This document shows, in pieces, positions 1 through 10,646 of a DNA stretch of 43,970 nucleotides. The first letter of the stretch is position 1, and every line of letters begins with the position of its first letter. The position numbers were made by a program, and so were the translations under genes. The stretch covers positions 1 through 43,970 of the forward strand of contig JAUXRH010000171.1 in NCBI GenBank assembly GCA_030682075.1, read 5' to 3'. A model generated the notes under the pieces. It had not been told where the DNA came from and did no database searches. It was given only the letters and a program-made list of their open reading frames with translations. The DNA comes from Nitrosomonas sp. (GTDB lineage: Bacteria; Pseudomonadota; Gammaproteobacteria; Burkholderiales; Nitrosomonadaceae).

Positions 1-879
1 GCAGCTCAAAATCCAGGCACTGACCATGGAATTAGCATACTTGCGCCGTGTCCAGTTTGGCAAAAAGAGTGAATCATTATCTACGGCGCATCCTGATCTG
101 TTTGAAGAAACCCCGCAGCCTGATTTGGCCGGAGTGACTGCAGAAATTGAGCTGCTCGATCCATCAGCAAAAGCCGATTCGGCTAAATCAACACGTTCCC
201 GTGCTGGCCGCCAACCATTACCGGATCAACTATGGTGGTTACCAGGCACTGTTCTCTGAAAAGCAGGAAAATCCCTGTATTGAGCTGGCTTGTTGGGCAC
301 CCGCATGGCGTAAGTTCTTTGACCTGCACCAGGCCAATAGCAGCCCGATGGCTTTTGCCGCGTTGCAACGCATTGGCAACTTATATGCCATTGAGGCTGA
401 AGGTAAAGATTTGGCCATTGATGCACGCCATCGGCTTCGCAAAGAAAAAAGCATGCCTGAGTTGGAAGCGTTACATAATTGGCTGATGCGCACCCGCACC
501 CAGACAGCAAACGGCGGTGGCTCGGCCAAAGCGCTGGATCACACCCTGAAACGTTGGGCCAGCTTGTATCGCTATGCGCAAACCGGTCACCTGCCAATTG
601 ACAACAATCCAGTAGAAAACGTCATTCGGCCTATTGCCATCGGTAAAAAGAACTGGCTATTCACCGGATCAGAGCGTGCCGGTCAGCGTGCAGCCGCCAT
701 TCAAACCCTGTTCGGCACTGCCCAACTCAACGGCCTGAATCCATCTGATTGGCTCAAAGACACGCTAATAAAATTACCCACCTGGCCTAATAGCCGTATC
801 GACGAGTTACTCCCGTTATCACCAGATTTCATTGAATTGCTAAAGCAAAAAATTTGATGGATGGTGGCTGGACGCTTAC
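1..879 (+). mobile_element. IS66-family insertion sequence relic, left part outside window, right terminal repeat near 863-879
   Basis: Two frame-disrupted ORFs resemble the N-terminal part (MELAYLRRVQFGKKSE...GRQPLPD) and C-terminal part (GYQALF...CWAPAWRKFFDLHQ...PIDNNPVENVIRPIAIGKKNWLFTGSERAGQRAA) of IS66 TnpC. Right end reads ggtggctggacgcttac, the reverse complement of a GTAAGCG-type IS66 terminus. Confidence 0.8.
26..857 (+). pseudogene. IS66 transposase (TnpC-like), internally deleted and frameshifted
   Basis: The N-terminal frame (26..) and C-terminal frame (147..857) meet around 215-235; the central catalytic region between 'GRQPLPD' and 'GYQALF' is missing. Confidence 0.8.
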
Positions 880-1363
880 GATACGACTGCCAGCGTTGCA
901 ATAAAACTTCCCTGTACGCCTGTGATGCGGAATCAGGCTGCCCCGGGTTTATTGCCTGAAGCGTCTGTAATTCTTGAGTAGGCAGGTTAAAATCATCGCC
1001 TGGCATTGCCGCCAAAAAATTTGCGGCTTCATCACTGCCTTCCTTAAAGCCGAACCCACTCAGCGCATCCAGCGTGGCCTGTGGTGGAATAAATACTTGT
1101 GCAGTGACTTCAGTATCCACGGATGCCATGCCTTTTTCGCGGATAAATTCAAGAATCTTTGTTGGCGATGCGGCCAAATAGATGGCAACGCCAACGGCTA
1201 TTTCTTTTTTGTTATTCTCAGCGATATTAAAGGTAACTGTTTGCCCCTGCTCCAGACTGGCAAGGTCTTGCGCTTGAATTCCGAGCTGCCGGATCAGTTC
1301 CTGCAGGTCCAGAGTGTTTGTCGCATGCACAGAAAAAGTGCTGCTCATGATCAGAACAAGCAT
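880..1363 (-). pseudogene. Secreted hypothetical protein, 3' end truncated by the IS66 relic
   Basis: ORF 701..1363(-) starts with a signal-peptide-like segment (MLVLIMSSTFSVHA). Its last ~60 codons are antisense to the IS66 C-terminus, so the native protein ends near the IS boundary at ~880. Confidence 0.55.
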
Positions 1364-1517
1364 TCCCCTGTTCCAGATCTATATTGCTGAAACAATACGT
1401 TTATTACTGTTCTGATGTGCTTAAACATGGCTTTATATCTAGCGCCAAGTGTTCAAGAAAACAAATTGGATCTCTGTGTTACCTCAATAAGAAGGATTAT
1501 CAGGATGTCAGCAAGCA

Positions 1518-2609
1518 TTAAACATTGAATCGGAAGTGCATGACATCGCCATCTTTAACGATATATTCCTTTCCTTCGAGTCGCATTTTGCCAGCTTCCT
1601 TTGCCCCCTGTTCACCTTTGCAGGCAATGAAATCATCATAAGCAATCACTTCGGCGCGGATAAACCCCTTTTCGAAATCAGTGTGAATGACGCCGGCAGC
1701 TTGTGGCGCCGTTTCACCTTTGTGCATGGTCCATGCTCTGACTTCCTTAACGCCAGCCGTAAAATAAGTTTGTAATCCCAAGAGTTGATAGGCCGCACGT
1801 ACCAGGCGATTCAATCCAGGCTCCGCAAGATTGATATCCGCAAGAAAAATCTGTTTGTCTTCATCCGATAATTCAGCAATCTCGGCCTCAAGTGATGCGC
1901 ATATCGCCACCACCGGCGCGCCTTCACTGGCCGCATATTCCTGCACACTTGTCAGTAGGGGGTTATTCTCAAAACCATTTTCATTAACATTTGCCACATA
2001 AATCGCGGGCTTGGCCGTTAATAAGCAGAGCGGCTGGAGTAATTGCTGTTGATCCTTGTCCAGCTCCAGTGTTCGAGCTGGCTTGCCCTGATCAAGATGC
2101 ACTCGTAACATTTCCAATAGCGCACATAATTTAATGGTCTCTTTATTGCCCGATTTAGCCAGCTTGGTTTCACGCTGGAGGCTTTTTTCCACGGTGGCCA
2201 GATCAGCCAAACCCAATTCAGTTTGTATAATTTCAATATCTGATATGGGATCTACCTTGCCAACCACATGCACCACGTTATCATCAACGAAGCAACGCAC
2301 CATATTAATGATTCCATCGGTTTCACGAATATTGGCAAGAAATTTGTTTCCCAGTCCCTCTCCTTTGGATGCTCCAGCCACAAGACCCGCAATATCGACA
2401 AACTCAACGATGGCCGATTGTATTTTCTGTGGCTTCACAATCTCACTGAGGTTTTGTAAGCGTGGATCAGGTACTTCAACAATACCGACGTTGGGGTCAA
2501 TGGTACAGAAAGGGTAATTCTCTGCAGCGATTCCTGCTTTGGTTAATGCATTAAACAGGGTAGATTTCCCAACATTGGGAAGACCAACAATACCGCATTT
2601 CAGACTCAT
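1518..2609 (-). CDS. ychF: Redox-regulated ATPase/GTP-binding protein YchF
   Basis: Full-length [27 protein letters not shown]...[14 protein letters not shown]... with C-terminal TGS domain. Confidence 0.97.
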   Translation of the reverse strand: MSLKCGIVGLPNVGKSTLFNALTKAGIAAENYPFCTIDPNVGIVEVPDPRLQNLSEIVKPQKIQSAIVEFVDIAGLVAGASKGEGLGNKFLANIRETDGIINMVRCFVDDNVVHVVGKVDPISDIEIIQTELGLADLATVEKSLQRETKLAKSGNKETIKLCALLEMLRVHLDQGKPARTLELDKDQQQLLQPLCLLTAKPAIYVANVNENGFENNPLLTSVQEYAASEGAPVVAICASLEAEIAELSDEDKQIFLADINLAEPGLNRLVRAAYQLLGLQTYFTAGVKEVRAWTMHKGETAPQAAGVIHTDFEKGFIRAEVIAYDDFIACKGEQGAKEAGKMRLEGKEYIVKDGDVMHFRFNV

Positions 2610-2699
2610 GATCTGATTCTCATAGATATTTCATTAAATAGGTGTTTTAAGCAATGAAGCCAGAAACAAAAGCTGGTTTATGTTTTCTATGTCTGTTAT

Positions 2700-3269
2700 T
2701 CAGGCTTTGGTATGCAATTTCAGCATTGCCGACTGGCAATCACCTTGAGCGATCAGTGGCCACACCGCCAGGCTACGCTGGATAGCCTCATCTATCAGTA
2801 GCGCTTCATCCTTGCGTGGCGGATGTAATACATAATTTACCACGGCATTCCTGTCACCCGGATGACCAATACCAATTCGCAAACGCCAGAAATCTTTCGT
2901 GTTTAAGCGGGCAGCGATATCTTTGAGGCCATTGTGACCGCCCAGGCCTCCACCTAATTTCAGCTTGGAAACTCCCGGAGGCAGATCGAGTTCGTCATGT
3001 ACAACCAGTATCTGGTCCGGCAGAATTTTATAAAAATTGCATAATGCGCCGACAGCTCGTCCGCTGGCATTCATGTAGGTTTGTGGCTTAAGTAACCATA
3101 AATCCGCGCCACCCTGGCTCACATGAGCACATAAGCCATGAAACCTCAGCTCAGCCTTAAGTGGCACATTCAATTCTTCAGCTAATCGACTGACCCACTC
3201 AAACCCAGCATTATGTCGCGTGCCCACGTACTCTTTTCCTGGATTACCAAGACCGACAATAAGTTTCAT
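2700..3269 (-). CDS. pth: Peptidyl-tRNA hydrolase
   Basis: MKLIVGLGNPGKEYVGTRHNAGF...LKPQTYMNASGRAV...GGHNGLKDI. Confidence 0.97.
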   Translation of the reverse strand: MKLIVGLGNPGKEYVGTRHNAGFEWVSRLAEELNVPLKAELRFHGLCAHVSQGGADLWLLKPQTYMNASGRAVGALCNFYKILPDQILVVHDELDLPPGVSKLKLGGGLGGHNGLKDIAARLNTKDFWRLRIGIGHPGDRNAVVNYVLHPPRKDEALLIDEAIQRSLAVWPLIAQGDCQSAMLKLHTKA

Positions 3270-3284
3270 GAAAACTCACAAAGA

Positions 3285-3318
3285 AAATCTACCGACGTAA
3301 ATTTACTCCGGTAGATTT
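3285..3318 (-). terminator. Hairpin with T-rich tail between rplY and pth (possible intercistronic terminator/attenuator)
   Basis: Arms AAATCTACCG (3285-3294) and CGGTAGATTT (3309-3318); on the minus strand the hairpin is followed by TTTTCTTT. Confidence 0.5.
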
Positions 3319-3372
3319 ACATTTCACCCATGCTTCTGACTACCCTCTGGGCACCTCTATCTTTCAGAGATG

Positions 3373-3990
3373 CTATACAGCGTCTTTCTTACCACCACCT
3401 TCTGCTTCTTCAGAAACTAAAGCACGTGGAATAACAATTGTGACAACCGGCGAATCGTCGCCTTTAGCCAACATTGAAATTTCTATATCTTTTGACAATA
3501 CCAGATCACTTAAATGCAATGTATGTCCTGCGGCTAACTCAACCAGATCTACCGTGATAAATTCTGGCAGATCTTTTGGTAAACAGGATATATCCACCTC
3601 AGTCATAACATGGCTAACATTACCACCCGAAGTTTTTACCCCAGGGGAAAGCTCAGCATTGATAAAGTGTAATGGCACTTTCATGTGAATCTTTTTATTC
3701 TGATCAATCCGCTGAAAATCCACATGTAGCACTTGTTGTTTGAATGGATGCCGCTGTGTATCTCGCAATAATACCTGTTCCTTTTTCCCGTCAACCTCTA
3801 AAGATAAGATCGAAGCATGGAAAGCCTCAAGCTTAAGCTTATGATAAAGATTGTTGTGATCCAGCTCGATTGATTGAGCTGGCGTTTCTCCGCCATAAAT
3901 GACTCCTGGCACTTTGCCAGAAATACGCAGGCGGCGGCTCGCACCTTTACCCTGCAACGTACGTTTATTTGCAGTAATTTCGATTTGCAT
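3373..3990 (-). CDS. rplY: 50S ribosomal protein L25/general stress protein Ctc
   Basis: [34 protein letters not shown]...; start chosen at the internal Met rather than the ORF start at 4005. Confidence 0.95.
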   Translation of the reverse strand: MQIEITANKRTLQGKGASRRLRISGKVPGVIYGGETPAQSIELDHNNLYHKLKLEAFHASILSLEVDGKKEQVLLRDTQRHPFKQQVLHVDFQRIDQNKKIHMKVPLHFINAELSPGVKTSGGNVSHVMTEVDISCLPKDLPEFITVDLVELAAGHTLHLSDLVLSKDIEISMLAKGDDSPVVTIVIPRALVSEEAEGGGKKDAV

Positions 3991-4034
3991 TTTACATCTC
4001 CACAATATGATTATCCGCGACCAGATAATCCAAT

Positions 4035-4061
4035 TAAAAAAGGCGAAACAAGATTTCGCCC
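4035..4061 (-). terminator. Rho-independent terminator immediately after prs
   Basis: Minus strand reads GGGCGAAATCTTGTTTCGCCTTTTTTAATTG: GC-containing stem followed by T6. Confidence 0.75.
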
Positions 4062-5012
4062 TTACTCCATAAACAACGAACTTAATGAACTTTCATTGCT
4101 GATCCGTAGCATCGTTTCAGCCAATAAACCTGCGATACTTAACTGGTATATTCGGCTACAAGCTTGAGCATCCTCGCGTAGCGGAATCGTATCGGTAACT
4201 ACTAACTTATCCAACTGTGAACTTTCAATATGCGCTACTGCATTACCCGATAAGACCGCGTGAGTACAATAAGCCAGCACACTCTCCGCACCTTCTTCTT
4301 TCAAGGCATCAGCTGCTCGACATAAGGTGTTTGCAGTATCCACCATATCATCAAGGATAACGCAAGTACGGCCCTTGATATCACCAATAATATTCATGAC
4401 CTGTGCTTCGTTGGGTTTTGGGCGCCGCTTATCAATGATCGCCAGATCGCATTCCAGGCGCTTCGCCATATGCCTCGCTCGCACGACGCCCCCCACATCA
4501 GGTGAAACAACAACTAATTTCTGGTAATTATGCTTCCATACATCACCCAGCAGGATAGGCATACCATAAATATTATCCACAGGAACATCAAAAAATCCCT
4601 GAATCTGATCAGAATGTAAATCCATGGTCAATAATCGGTCTATACCAACTGTTGTCAGCATGTTTGCAACTACTTTTGCAGTAATTGGAACTCGCACTGA
4701 GCGCGGCCTTCTATCCTGTCTGGCATAGCCAAAATAAGGAATCGCTGCCGTGATACGGCCCGCAGATGCGCGTTTTAATGCGTCCACCATCACCAGGATC
4801 TCCATCAAGCTATCATTGGTCGGTGCGCAAGTGGATTGCAATACAAATACATCCTTGCCACGTACATTTTCGAGGATTTCCACCATTATTTCACCATCGC
4901 TAAAACGCCCAACTTCTGCGCGCCCCAGACGAATATTAAGATGCTTTACAGCATCTTGTGCCAATTTAGGATTGGCGTTACCGGTAAAAACCATCAAACT
5001 GTCATAAGACAT
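4062..5012 (-). CDS. prs: Ribose-phosphate pyrophosphokinase
   Basis: [25 protein letters not shown]...[17 protein letters not shown]...[12 protein letters not shown]. Confidence 0.97.
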   Translation of the reverse strand: MSYDSLMVFTGNANPKLAQDAVKHLNIRLGRAEVGRFSDGEIMVEILENVRGKDVFVLQSTCAPTNDSLMEILVMVDALKRASAGRITAAIPYFGYARQDRRPRSVRVPITAKVVANMLTTVGIDRLLTMDLHSDQIQGFFDVPVDNIYGMPILLGDVWKHNYQKLVVVSPDVGGVVRARHMAKRLECDLAIIDKRRPKPNEAQVMNIIGDIKGRTCVILDDMVDTANTLCRAADALKEEGAESVLAYCTHAVLSGNAVAHIESSQLDKLVVTDTIPLREDAQACSRIYQLSIAGLLAETMLRISNESSLSSLFME

Positions 5013-5171
5013 ATTAATGTTTCGCTATTAAAGACTGGTAATTAGGGAAAAGAACACAAGTTTACTCGACAATGCGGAACCGGTCATACGATCACAAGCT
5101 GGACATTACCCCCTTCCAGCAAATGCCGAATATTTCCGGGTTATTACATTGATTTTGGAACATTTTAAAAC

Positions 5172-5246
5172 TGGCTGGGGAGGTAGGGATCGAACCTACG
5201 AATGCCGGGATCAAAACCCGGTGCCTTACCACTTGGCGACTCCCCA
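5172..5246 (-). tRNA. tRNA-Gln (anticodon TTG), CCA encoded
   Basis: Minus strand TGGGGAGTCGCCAAGTGGTAAGGCACCGGGTTTTGATCCCGGCATTCGTAGGTTCGATCCCTACCTCCCCAGCCA folds as a cloverleaf; anticodon loop TTTTGAT. Confidence 0.95.
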
Positions 5247-5252
5247 ATATTT

Positions 5253-6092
5253 TTACTCTACAGAATGATGAATGGGGTGATAATCCAACCCTTGTGCTAC
5301 AAAGCCCTTCATATCGGCAGGAATTTGCGCAAAAGCAGCACGCACGGCCGATTCTGTCTCAAATTCTGCAAACACACACGCGCCGGAACCACTCATGACC
5401 GCTATTGTAGTATTTTCTAGCCGTTTTAGCCACTCCAGACATTTTGCCACTTCAGGATAGGCCCGGCAGACTACCGGCTCCAGATCGTTATGCCCCTGTC
5501 CTATAGAAAAGGGCGGTATTTTGATTGGAATTGTGTTTCGTGTCAATTTATTACTTGAAAAAACCTCGGCAGTTGAGACTTGTACTGGTGGAATCAATAC
5601 CAAGTACCATGCGGGGGGCAGTGCAATCGGCACGAGTTTCTCGCCAACTCCTTCTGCAAAAGCACTTTCACCAAAAATAAATATAGGAACATCTGCGCCC
5701 AGCTGAAGCCCCAATTCTATCAATTGATCTTTTCCCCAGTTTAATCCCCATAAGTGATTAAGTGCCATTAATGTTGTCGCTGCATCAGAACTTCCGCCCC
5801 CTAATCCGCCGCCTAGTGGGATCTGCTTTGTCAGAAAAATTTCAGTGCCCAGGTGAGTACCACTTTTTTGTTGCAATAATTTTGCGGCACGCACACACAG
5901 ATCTTTCTCTTCTGGCACGCCAATAGTCGGAACTGGCATTTTGATAACGCCATCTTTTCGCACTTCAAAACTTAGCTGATCAGAAAAATCCAGAAAACGA
6001 AAAACCGTTTGCAATAGATGATAGCCATCGTCTCTGCGTCCTGTCACATGCAAAAATAAGTTAACCTTAGCCGGAGCTAAAAAAGCAGGCAT
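5253..6092 (-). CDS. ispE: 4-diphosphocytidyl-2-C-methyl-D-erythritol kinase
   Basis: FLAPAKVNLFLHVTGRRDDGYHLLQTVF...PLGGGLGGGSSDAATTL. Confidence 0.97.
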   Translation of the reverse strand: MPAFLAPAKVNLFLHVTGRRDDGYHLLQTVFRFLDFSDQLSFEVRKDGVIKMPVPTIGVPEEKDLCVRAAKLLQQKSGTHLGTEIFLTKQIPLGGGLGGGSSDAATTLMALNHLWGLNWGKDQLIELGLQLGADVPIFIFGESAFAEGVGEKLVPIALPPAWYLVLIPPVQVSTAEVFSSNKLTRNTIPIKIPPFSIGQGHNDLEPVVCRAYPEVAKCLEWLKRLENTTIAVMSGSGACVFAEFETESAVRAAFAQIPADMKGFVAQGLDYHPIHHSVE

Positions 6093-6137
6093 AGTTATTG
6101 CCTAAAAAAATAACAATGAATATTTAGCATTAGCAGA

Positions 6138-6800
6138 TTATTCAGTATCCCAGTTATCAACTACCAATTTAATTTTTAATGTTTCATAGCTAAGTGCCAA
6201 TACCCTCGGGCGCTGGTGCTGAACCGATTGTGCCGGAAAATAATTAATGTAATTGATCTCCCAGCCATCCTGGCGAATGGCAACAACTTTTCCGTCTCTA
6301 TCCAAATCCTTCATTGACAATGTCGTCGGCGAATGCGTACCTTGTGCCCAGTATTGCAAACCTGTTAACGGTATCTTCCAGCCCAATACCTCTTCCGTCA
6401 ATTCTGACATATCAGCAGCATAATAAACTTTCTGTTCAGATGTCGTAAGACGAACGCTGTCATGATCACGTTCTATCTGTGCCATGATCTGCCCAAATGG
6501 TGAGAGCAGAAAGATTTCATCGCTATTCTCAGTATGCTGCCAGCGTATTCCACCTGACGAACGCTGCCTCTCATCCTGAATCGAGATTCTTCCAGTCAGG
6601 CTGAAACTTGTTGATGCGATATGCTCTGAGCTAGCTACCGGCTCTGTAATAATCGTATGGACTACACCGGACTTAGTCGAAAGTGCCGCACAACTTGCAA
6701 TTAAAGGAAAGATACAAAGAACTAATTTCCATACCGGAAATAAATGGACTCTTTTACTAATGGATTGCTGCCATAACATTTTGCACCCAATGGGTCTCAC
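6138..6800 (-). CDS. lolB: Outer-membrane lipoprotein LolB
   Basis: Lipobox (LIASC), LolB-like FSLTGRISIQDERQRSSGGIRWQH core, and position upstream of ispE. Exact start uncertain. Confidence 0.88.
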   Translation of the reverse strand: MRPIGCKMLWQQSISKRVHLFPVWKLVLCIFPLIASCAALSTKSGVVHTIITEPVASSEHIASTSFSLTGRISIQDERQRSSGGIRWQHTENSDEIFLLSPFGQIMAQIERDHDSVRLTTSEQKVYYAADMSELTEEVLGWKIPLTGLQYWAQGTHSPTTLSMKDLDRDGKVVAIRQDGWEINYINYFPAQSVQHQRPRVLALSYETLKIKLVVDNWDTE

Positions 6801-6919
6801 AAGAAAAAGTTTCTGATATCCATGGCCTCACAGGATTGCTTATAATATATAAAATTTAAATCAATGAGATGAGACGGTCATGGTCATGGCAGAGAAAGTG
6901 CCAATCCAGCAGTAATTAC

Positions 6920-7204
6920 TCAAACATTCAGCGTTCTATTAGCATCATGGTAATCAGGTAATATGATATTTAATTCAAGTGTTTCCTGATTATCGTCCTG
7001 CTCAAAGTTAACCGTTATTGCATCTTGCTCCACATTTACATATTTGCGGATTACATCCAATAATTCTTTTTGTAACTGTGGAAGATAAGATGGTTTATTC
7101 CGGAAAGTACGTTCATGAGCAACTAGAATTTGCAACCGCTCCTTTGCAAGAGAAGCAGATTTAGACTTAGACTTGGATGCCCTGAAATAATCTAATAAGC
7201 TCAT
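6920..7204 (-). CDS. minE: Cell division topological specificity factor MinE
   Basis: MSLLDYFRASKSKSKSASLAKERLQILVAHERT; follows minD. Confidence 0.96.
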   Translation of the reverse strand: MSLLDYFRASKSKSKSASLAKERLQILVAHERTFRNKPSYLPQLQKELLDVIRKYVNVEQDAITVNFEQDDNQETLELNIILPDYHDANRTLNV

Positions 7205-8013
7205 GATCTCCCTCCGAAAAACTTTCTAAGAAATCCTTTCTTACCATCAATAAACCGATGTGGCTTTTTCTCACCCAGGTAGCGTGCGACAACATCAGCA
7301 TAAGCCTGTCCAGCCTCACTCTTTTCATCCAGGATTACGGGCGTACCTTGATTTGATGCGGTTAAAACTGATTTTGACTCTGGAATAATCCCCAGCAATT
7401 CCAAAGATAATATTTCCTGTATATCTTCCAGACTTAACATCTCTCCAGATTTTACCCTGCTCGAATCATAACGTGTAACCAGCAGATATTCTTTGATGGG
7501 ATCTTCATTTACTTCGGCTCTACGTGATTTACTAGACAAGATACCCAGCATACGATCCGAGTCTCTAACTGAAGAAATCTCCGGATTAGTCACAATAAAT
7601 GCATCATCTGCATAATAAAGCGCCAGATTAGCACCTTTTTCAATGCCGGCAGGAGAGTCACAAACAATATATTCGAAATCTTTAGATAGTTCTTCTAAAA
7701 CTCGACCAACGCCCTCCTGACTTAAGGCATCCTTATCACGTGTTTGTGAGGCCGGCAAAATATAAAGTAAATTGCAGTTTTTATCACGAATCAATGCCTG
7801 ATTGAGACTCGCTTCGCCGTTAATAACATTAATAAAGTCATACACAACTCGCCGCTCACAACCCATGATTAAGTCAAGATTACGTAGACCGACATCGAAA
7901 TCAATCACCGCTGTCTTGTGGCCTTTTTTAGCCAGCCCCATCGCAATAGCTGCACTTGTTGTTGTCTTACCAACGCCACCTTTACCTGATGTTACTACAA
8001 TGATTCTTGCCAA
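7201..8013 (-). CDS. minD: Septum-site-determining ATPase MinD
   Basis: MARIIVVTSGKGGVGKTTTSAAIAMGLAKKGHKTAVIDFDVGLRNLDLIMGCERRVVYD. Confidence 0.97.
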   Translation of the reverse strand: MARIIVVTSGKGGVGKTTTSAAIAMGLAKKGHKTAVIDFDVGLRNLDLIMGCERRVVYDFINVINGEASLNQALIRDKNCNLLYILPASQTRDKDALSQEGVGRVLEELSKDFEYIVCDSPAGIEKGANLALYYADDAFIVTNPEISSVRDSDRMLGILSSKSRRAEVNEDPIKEYLLVTRYDSSRVKSGEMLSLEDIQEILSLELLGIIPESKSVLTASNQGTPVILDEKSEAGQAYADVVARYLGEKKPHRFIDGKKGFLRKFFGGRS

Positions 8014-8035
8014 TTGAGCCTCCTCAGCTTAAGTA

Positions 8036-8815
8036 TTATGCAATATCTTTAATAATCAATGCACGATCCTGCAAGTAGATCTGAACCGGTTTCTTACGAA
8101 GACTTTTATCCAGGTCCTCGCTGGTTTTATAATCTCCGGCGATAGAAATAAGCTCTGCCTGTAAGTCGAAACAAAAAATACGTGCATCTTTGTTACCTTG
8201 TACCCCTGCTAAGGCTCTTCCTCTAAGTGTATTGTATACATGTATATTACCCTCAGCCATAATTTCCGCACCCGCACTAACCTGCGATAAAATAATCAAA
8301 TCACCCTTTGCATAAATACGCTGCCCTGAACGGATTGGATGACTAATTATTGTCGTTGGTATCGCCGCTGGTAAAGGAATTGCGGTTGGTTTAACCGCCG
8401 CAGACGTCGGACTTGCGTCTGGTATAATGACTGCTGGCTTGGGTGTTTCAGCGGGCACACTACTACTATCACTACTCCGAATAGCATCAATCGCTATAAA
8501 TAATTCTTCCGCCTGCTTATTCTGTTGCTCACTACCGCCACGAATACCGATGGGAAACAAACCAATTCTGCGAAGCAGGCTCGCAAGAACCGTAATATCT
8601 AAATCCTGCGCTCGCTTGTTCAGTTCCTGCACATCAAATACCAGCGGTGAATTCCTGAAGAAATCAGGCGCCTGATTGATTTTCTCGTAAAGAGATTGCT
8701 CAACATTGTGCAAATCATTACTGTATAAAATCAATATCGGCACGAAAAGTGTGCTACTACTCTTGAATTCAAGTATGGGTAGTGTATTTGGCGTTCTTTG
8801 AGGATCAATCGACAT
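8036..8815 (-). CDS. minC: Septum-site-determining protein MinC
   Basis: C-terminal RSGQRIYAKGDLIILSQVSAGAEIMAEGNIHVYNTLRGRALAGV and position upstream of minD. Confidence 0.95.
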   Translation of the reverse strand: MSIDPQRTPNTLPILEFKSSSTLFVPILILYSNDLHNVEQSLYEKINQAPDFFRNSPLVFDVQELNKRAQDLDITVLASLLRRIGLFPIGIRGGSEQQNKQAEELFIAIDAIRSSDSSSVPAETPKPAVIIPDASPTSAAVKPTAIPLPAAIPTTIISHPIRSGQRIYAKGDLIILSQVSAGAEIMAEGNIHVYNTLRGRALAGVQGNKDARIFCFDLQAELISIAGDYKTSEDLDKSLRKKPVQIYLQDRALIIKDIA

Positions 8816-9104
8816 CCATTAAATTCCACTTGATTTCATTAATATACTGGGAACTTCAATACTGCTTTAATGCTGTTATGACCCGACATTATACTGTCTA
8901 ACAAATAACCAGGTCTTCTTTCCTGGCATCCGCCACTCAACCGTTAAACAATAACATGGCGCCATTCAGCTTTCAGTATCAGAAATGCCGAATTCTACCG
9001 GAATAAATAACACATTCTAATTTATACTGATTACGATTGTAGATTATAAGATGAAATGATAAATGAAGCACTACTACATAAAATTCCCAGCTTATTTACT
9101 TTCA

Positions 9105-9284
9105 GGGCACCTCTAAAAATCCATATTTGCGAGCAGCCGCTTTGCGGCTTGCCTGCTTACCCCGTTTCGTCACAATACTTCGTTGCTCACAAAAAATGTT
9201 TCCTTACCTATCCATCATATGCTGCGTCAATATTTTTTATCTGCGCCTGGTCTTGTTTAAAACTCTGAATTTTTAGAGGTGCCC
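9105..9284. repeat. MITE-like element 'A', copy 1 (180 bp)
   Basis: Inverted termini GGGCACCTCTAAAAATcC / gaATTTTTAGAGGTGCCC; flanked by TTCA on both sides; near-identical copies at 32608 and 39063. Confidence 0.9.
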
Positions 9285-9390
9285 TTCAGTGATCTCGTGG
9301 CAAAATGGCACTACATTCAAATACGGGATTATCTTTGATACAAAGCCTGAAACATAATATATCCAGTCAGCTGGAAATGGCATTATAGAC

Positions 9391-10641
9391 ATGCGTACAC
9401 TATTCCTGTTACTTGCAATTTGTTTATTAACCATTCCGGTAACTTTGTTGATTCTTGCCATTGAAGACGAACCTCTCGTTGTACGCCAGGTTAGTATTAG
9501 TCCTGAATATGTCGAACGTACAAAACAAATTATTGACACGCACCGAAGCCAGAAGGATAACCCGGAAGAACTCACTTCAGCCAGAATACTCTCTCAGGAC
9601 GCGGATATCGCTGCAAATTATCTGGCTAATCGCTTTGGAAGAGGCCGCGCACAAGTTTTGATGGGGGATCATCGCGCCCTTGTTTGCCTAAGTCTTCCCA
9701 TGCCGGCAAACACCGTTGATGGTTACCTAAATCTCGAAGTAACCCTGACCGAAACGACAGGCCTGCCTCATCCTCAGTCGGTACGGATTGGCAAGCTATC
9801 CATACCGGATTTTCTTACCAACTGGTTGACGACACAATTCACCCAGTGGCTGCAACTTAATCCTGGAATCCATGCCAGTGTTGATACGATTAAACTCGTT
9901 CAATTTTCGCAAGATGCGATAAGCATAATCTATCGCCGGAAAGACAATTCTTCTCAACCAGAAAGTAGCTTCCCGATCATTAGTAAGAAAGCGCAAGCAC
10001 AGTTATTCCGCTACCACACGCTACTTGTCGAAAATAGTCAACAAAGTGACGCTTCAACCGCCTCTCTTGCAGAAATTCTTCTGCCTTTGATGCGCCTTGC
10101 CGCCAAACATTCGGTCAATGGTGATGCCTTGGCAGAGAACCGGGCCGTCATTTTAGTTACAACCTTTCACGCTCTGGGTATGCCCCTAAAACTTCTTGTA
10201 CCAGAAGCCGTTAACTGGCCTCGCTCCATTAATCAGATCGTCACTATCGATGGGCGAAAAGATTTCTCCCAACATTTTATGGTTTCGGCAGCCATCTCTG
10301 CCTATGCTGATACAACATTGTCTGATGCAATTGGTCTATACAAAGAAATTGATGATTTACGTTATGGGAGCGGCTTCTCATTTAACGACATTGCAGCCAA
10401 TCGTGCGGGCACAAGGTTCGGTGAAAAAGCAGTAGCAAATCAAGCCTCCGCACAAAAGCTTCAACAATTGGTAATATCTGGACTAAAAGATGCAGACTTG
10501 ATGCCACCTTGGTCAGATCTTCCCGAACATATGTCTGAGTCAGAGTTTCATCAGCGCTTTGGTAGTATCAATACGCCAGCTTATCAACAAATGACACAAG
10601 AAATAGAAAAACGCGTCTCTGCACTACGCTTTTTACGCTAA
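9391..10641 (+). CDS. Conserved membrane-anchored hypothetical protein
   Basis: Long ORF with N-terminal hydrophobic anchor (MRTLFLLLAICLLTIPVTLLIL); no domain I can name confidently. Confidence 0.8.
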   Translation: MRTLFLLLAICLLTIPVTLLILAIEDEPLVVRQVSISPEYVERTKQIIDTHRSQKDNPEELTSARILSQDADIAANYLANRFGRGRAQVLMGDHRALVCLSLPMPANTVDGYLNLEVTLTETTGLPHPQSVRIGKLSIPDFLTNWLTTQFTQWLQLNPGIHASVDTIKLVQFSQDAISIIYRRKDNSSQPESSFPIISKKAQAQLFRYHTLLVENSQQSDASTASLAEILLPLMRLAAKHSVNGDALAENRAVILVTTFHALGMPLKLLVPEAVNWPRSINQIVTIDGRKDFSQHFMVSAAISAYADTTLSDAIGLYKEIDDLRYGSGFSFNDIAANRAGTRFGEKAVANQASAQKLQQLVISGLKDADLMPPWSDLPEHMSESEFHQRFGSINTPAYQQMTQEIEKRVSALRFLR

Positions 10642-10646
10642 TCATA

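Noticed and set aside
3349-3360. GGGCACCTCTAT in the rplY-pth intergenic region, resembling the element A terminus
   Set aside because: Only the first ~11 bp match, with no core or opposite end; could be a relic or chance.
9056-9268. ORF 9056..9268 and the similar ORFs 32577..32771 and 39014..39226 (APLKIHICEQPLCGLPAYPVSS...), apparently a repeated small protein
   Set aside because: They lie almost wholly inside the inverted-repeat element A; sequence identity is explained by the element, there is no good SD, and the ends run into the terminal repeats.
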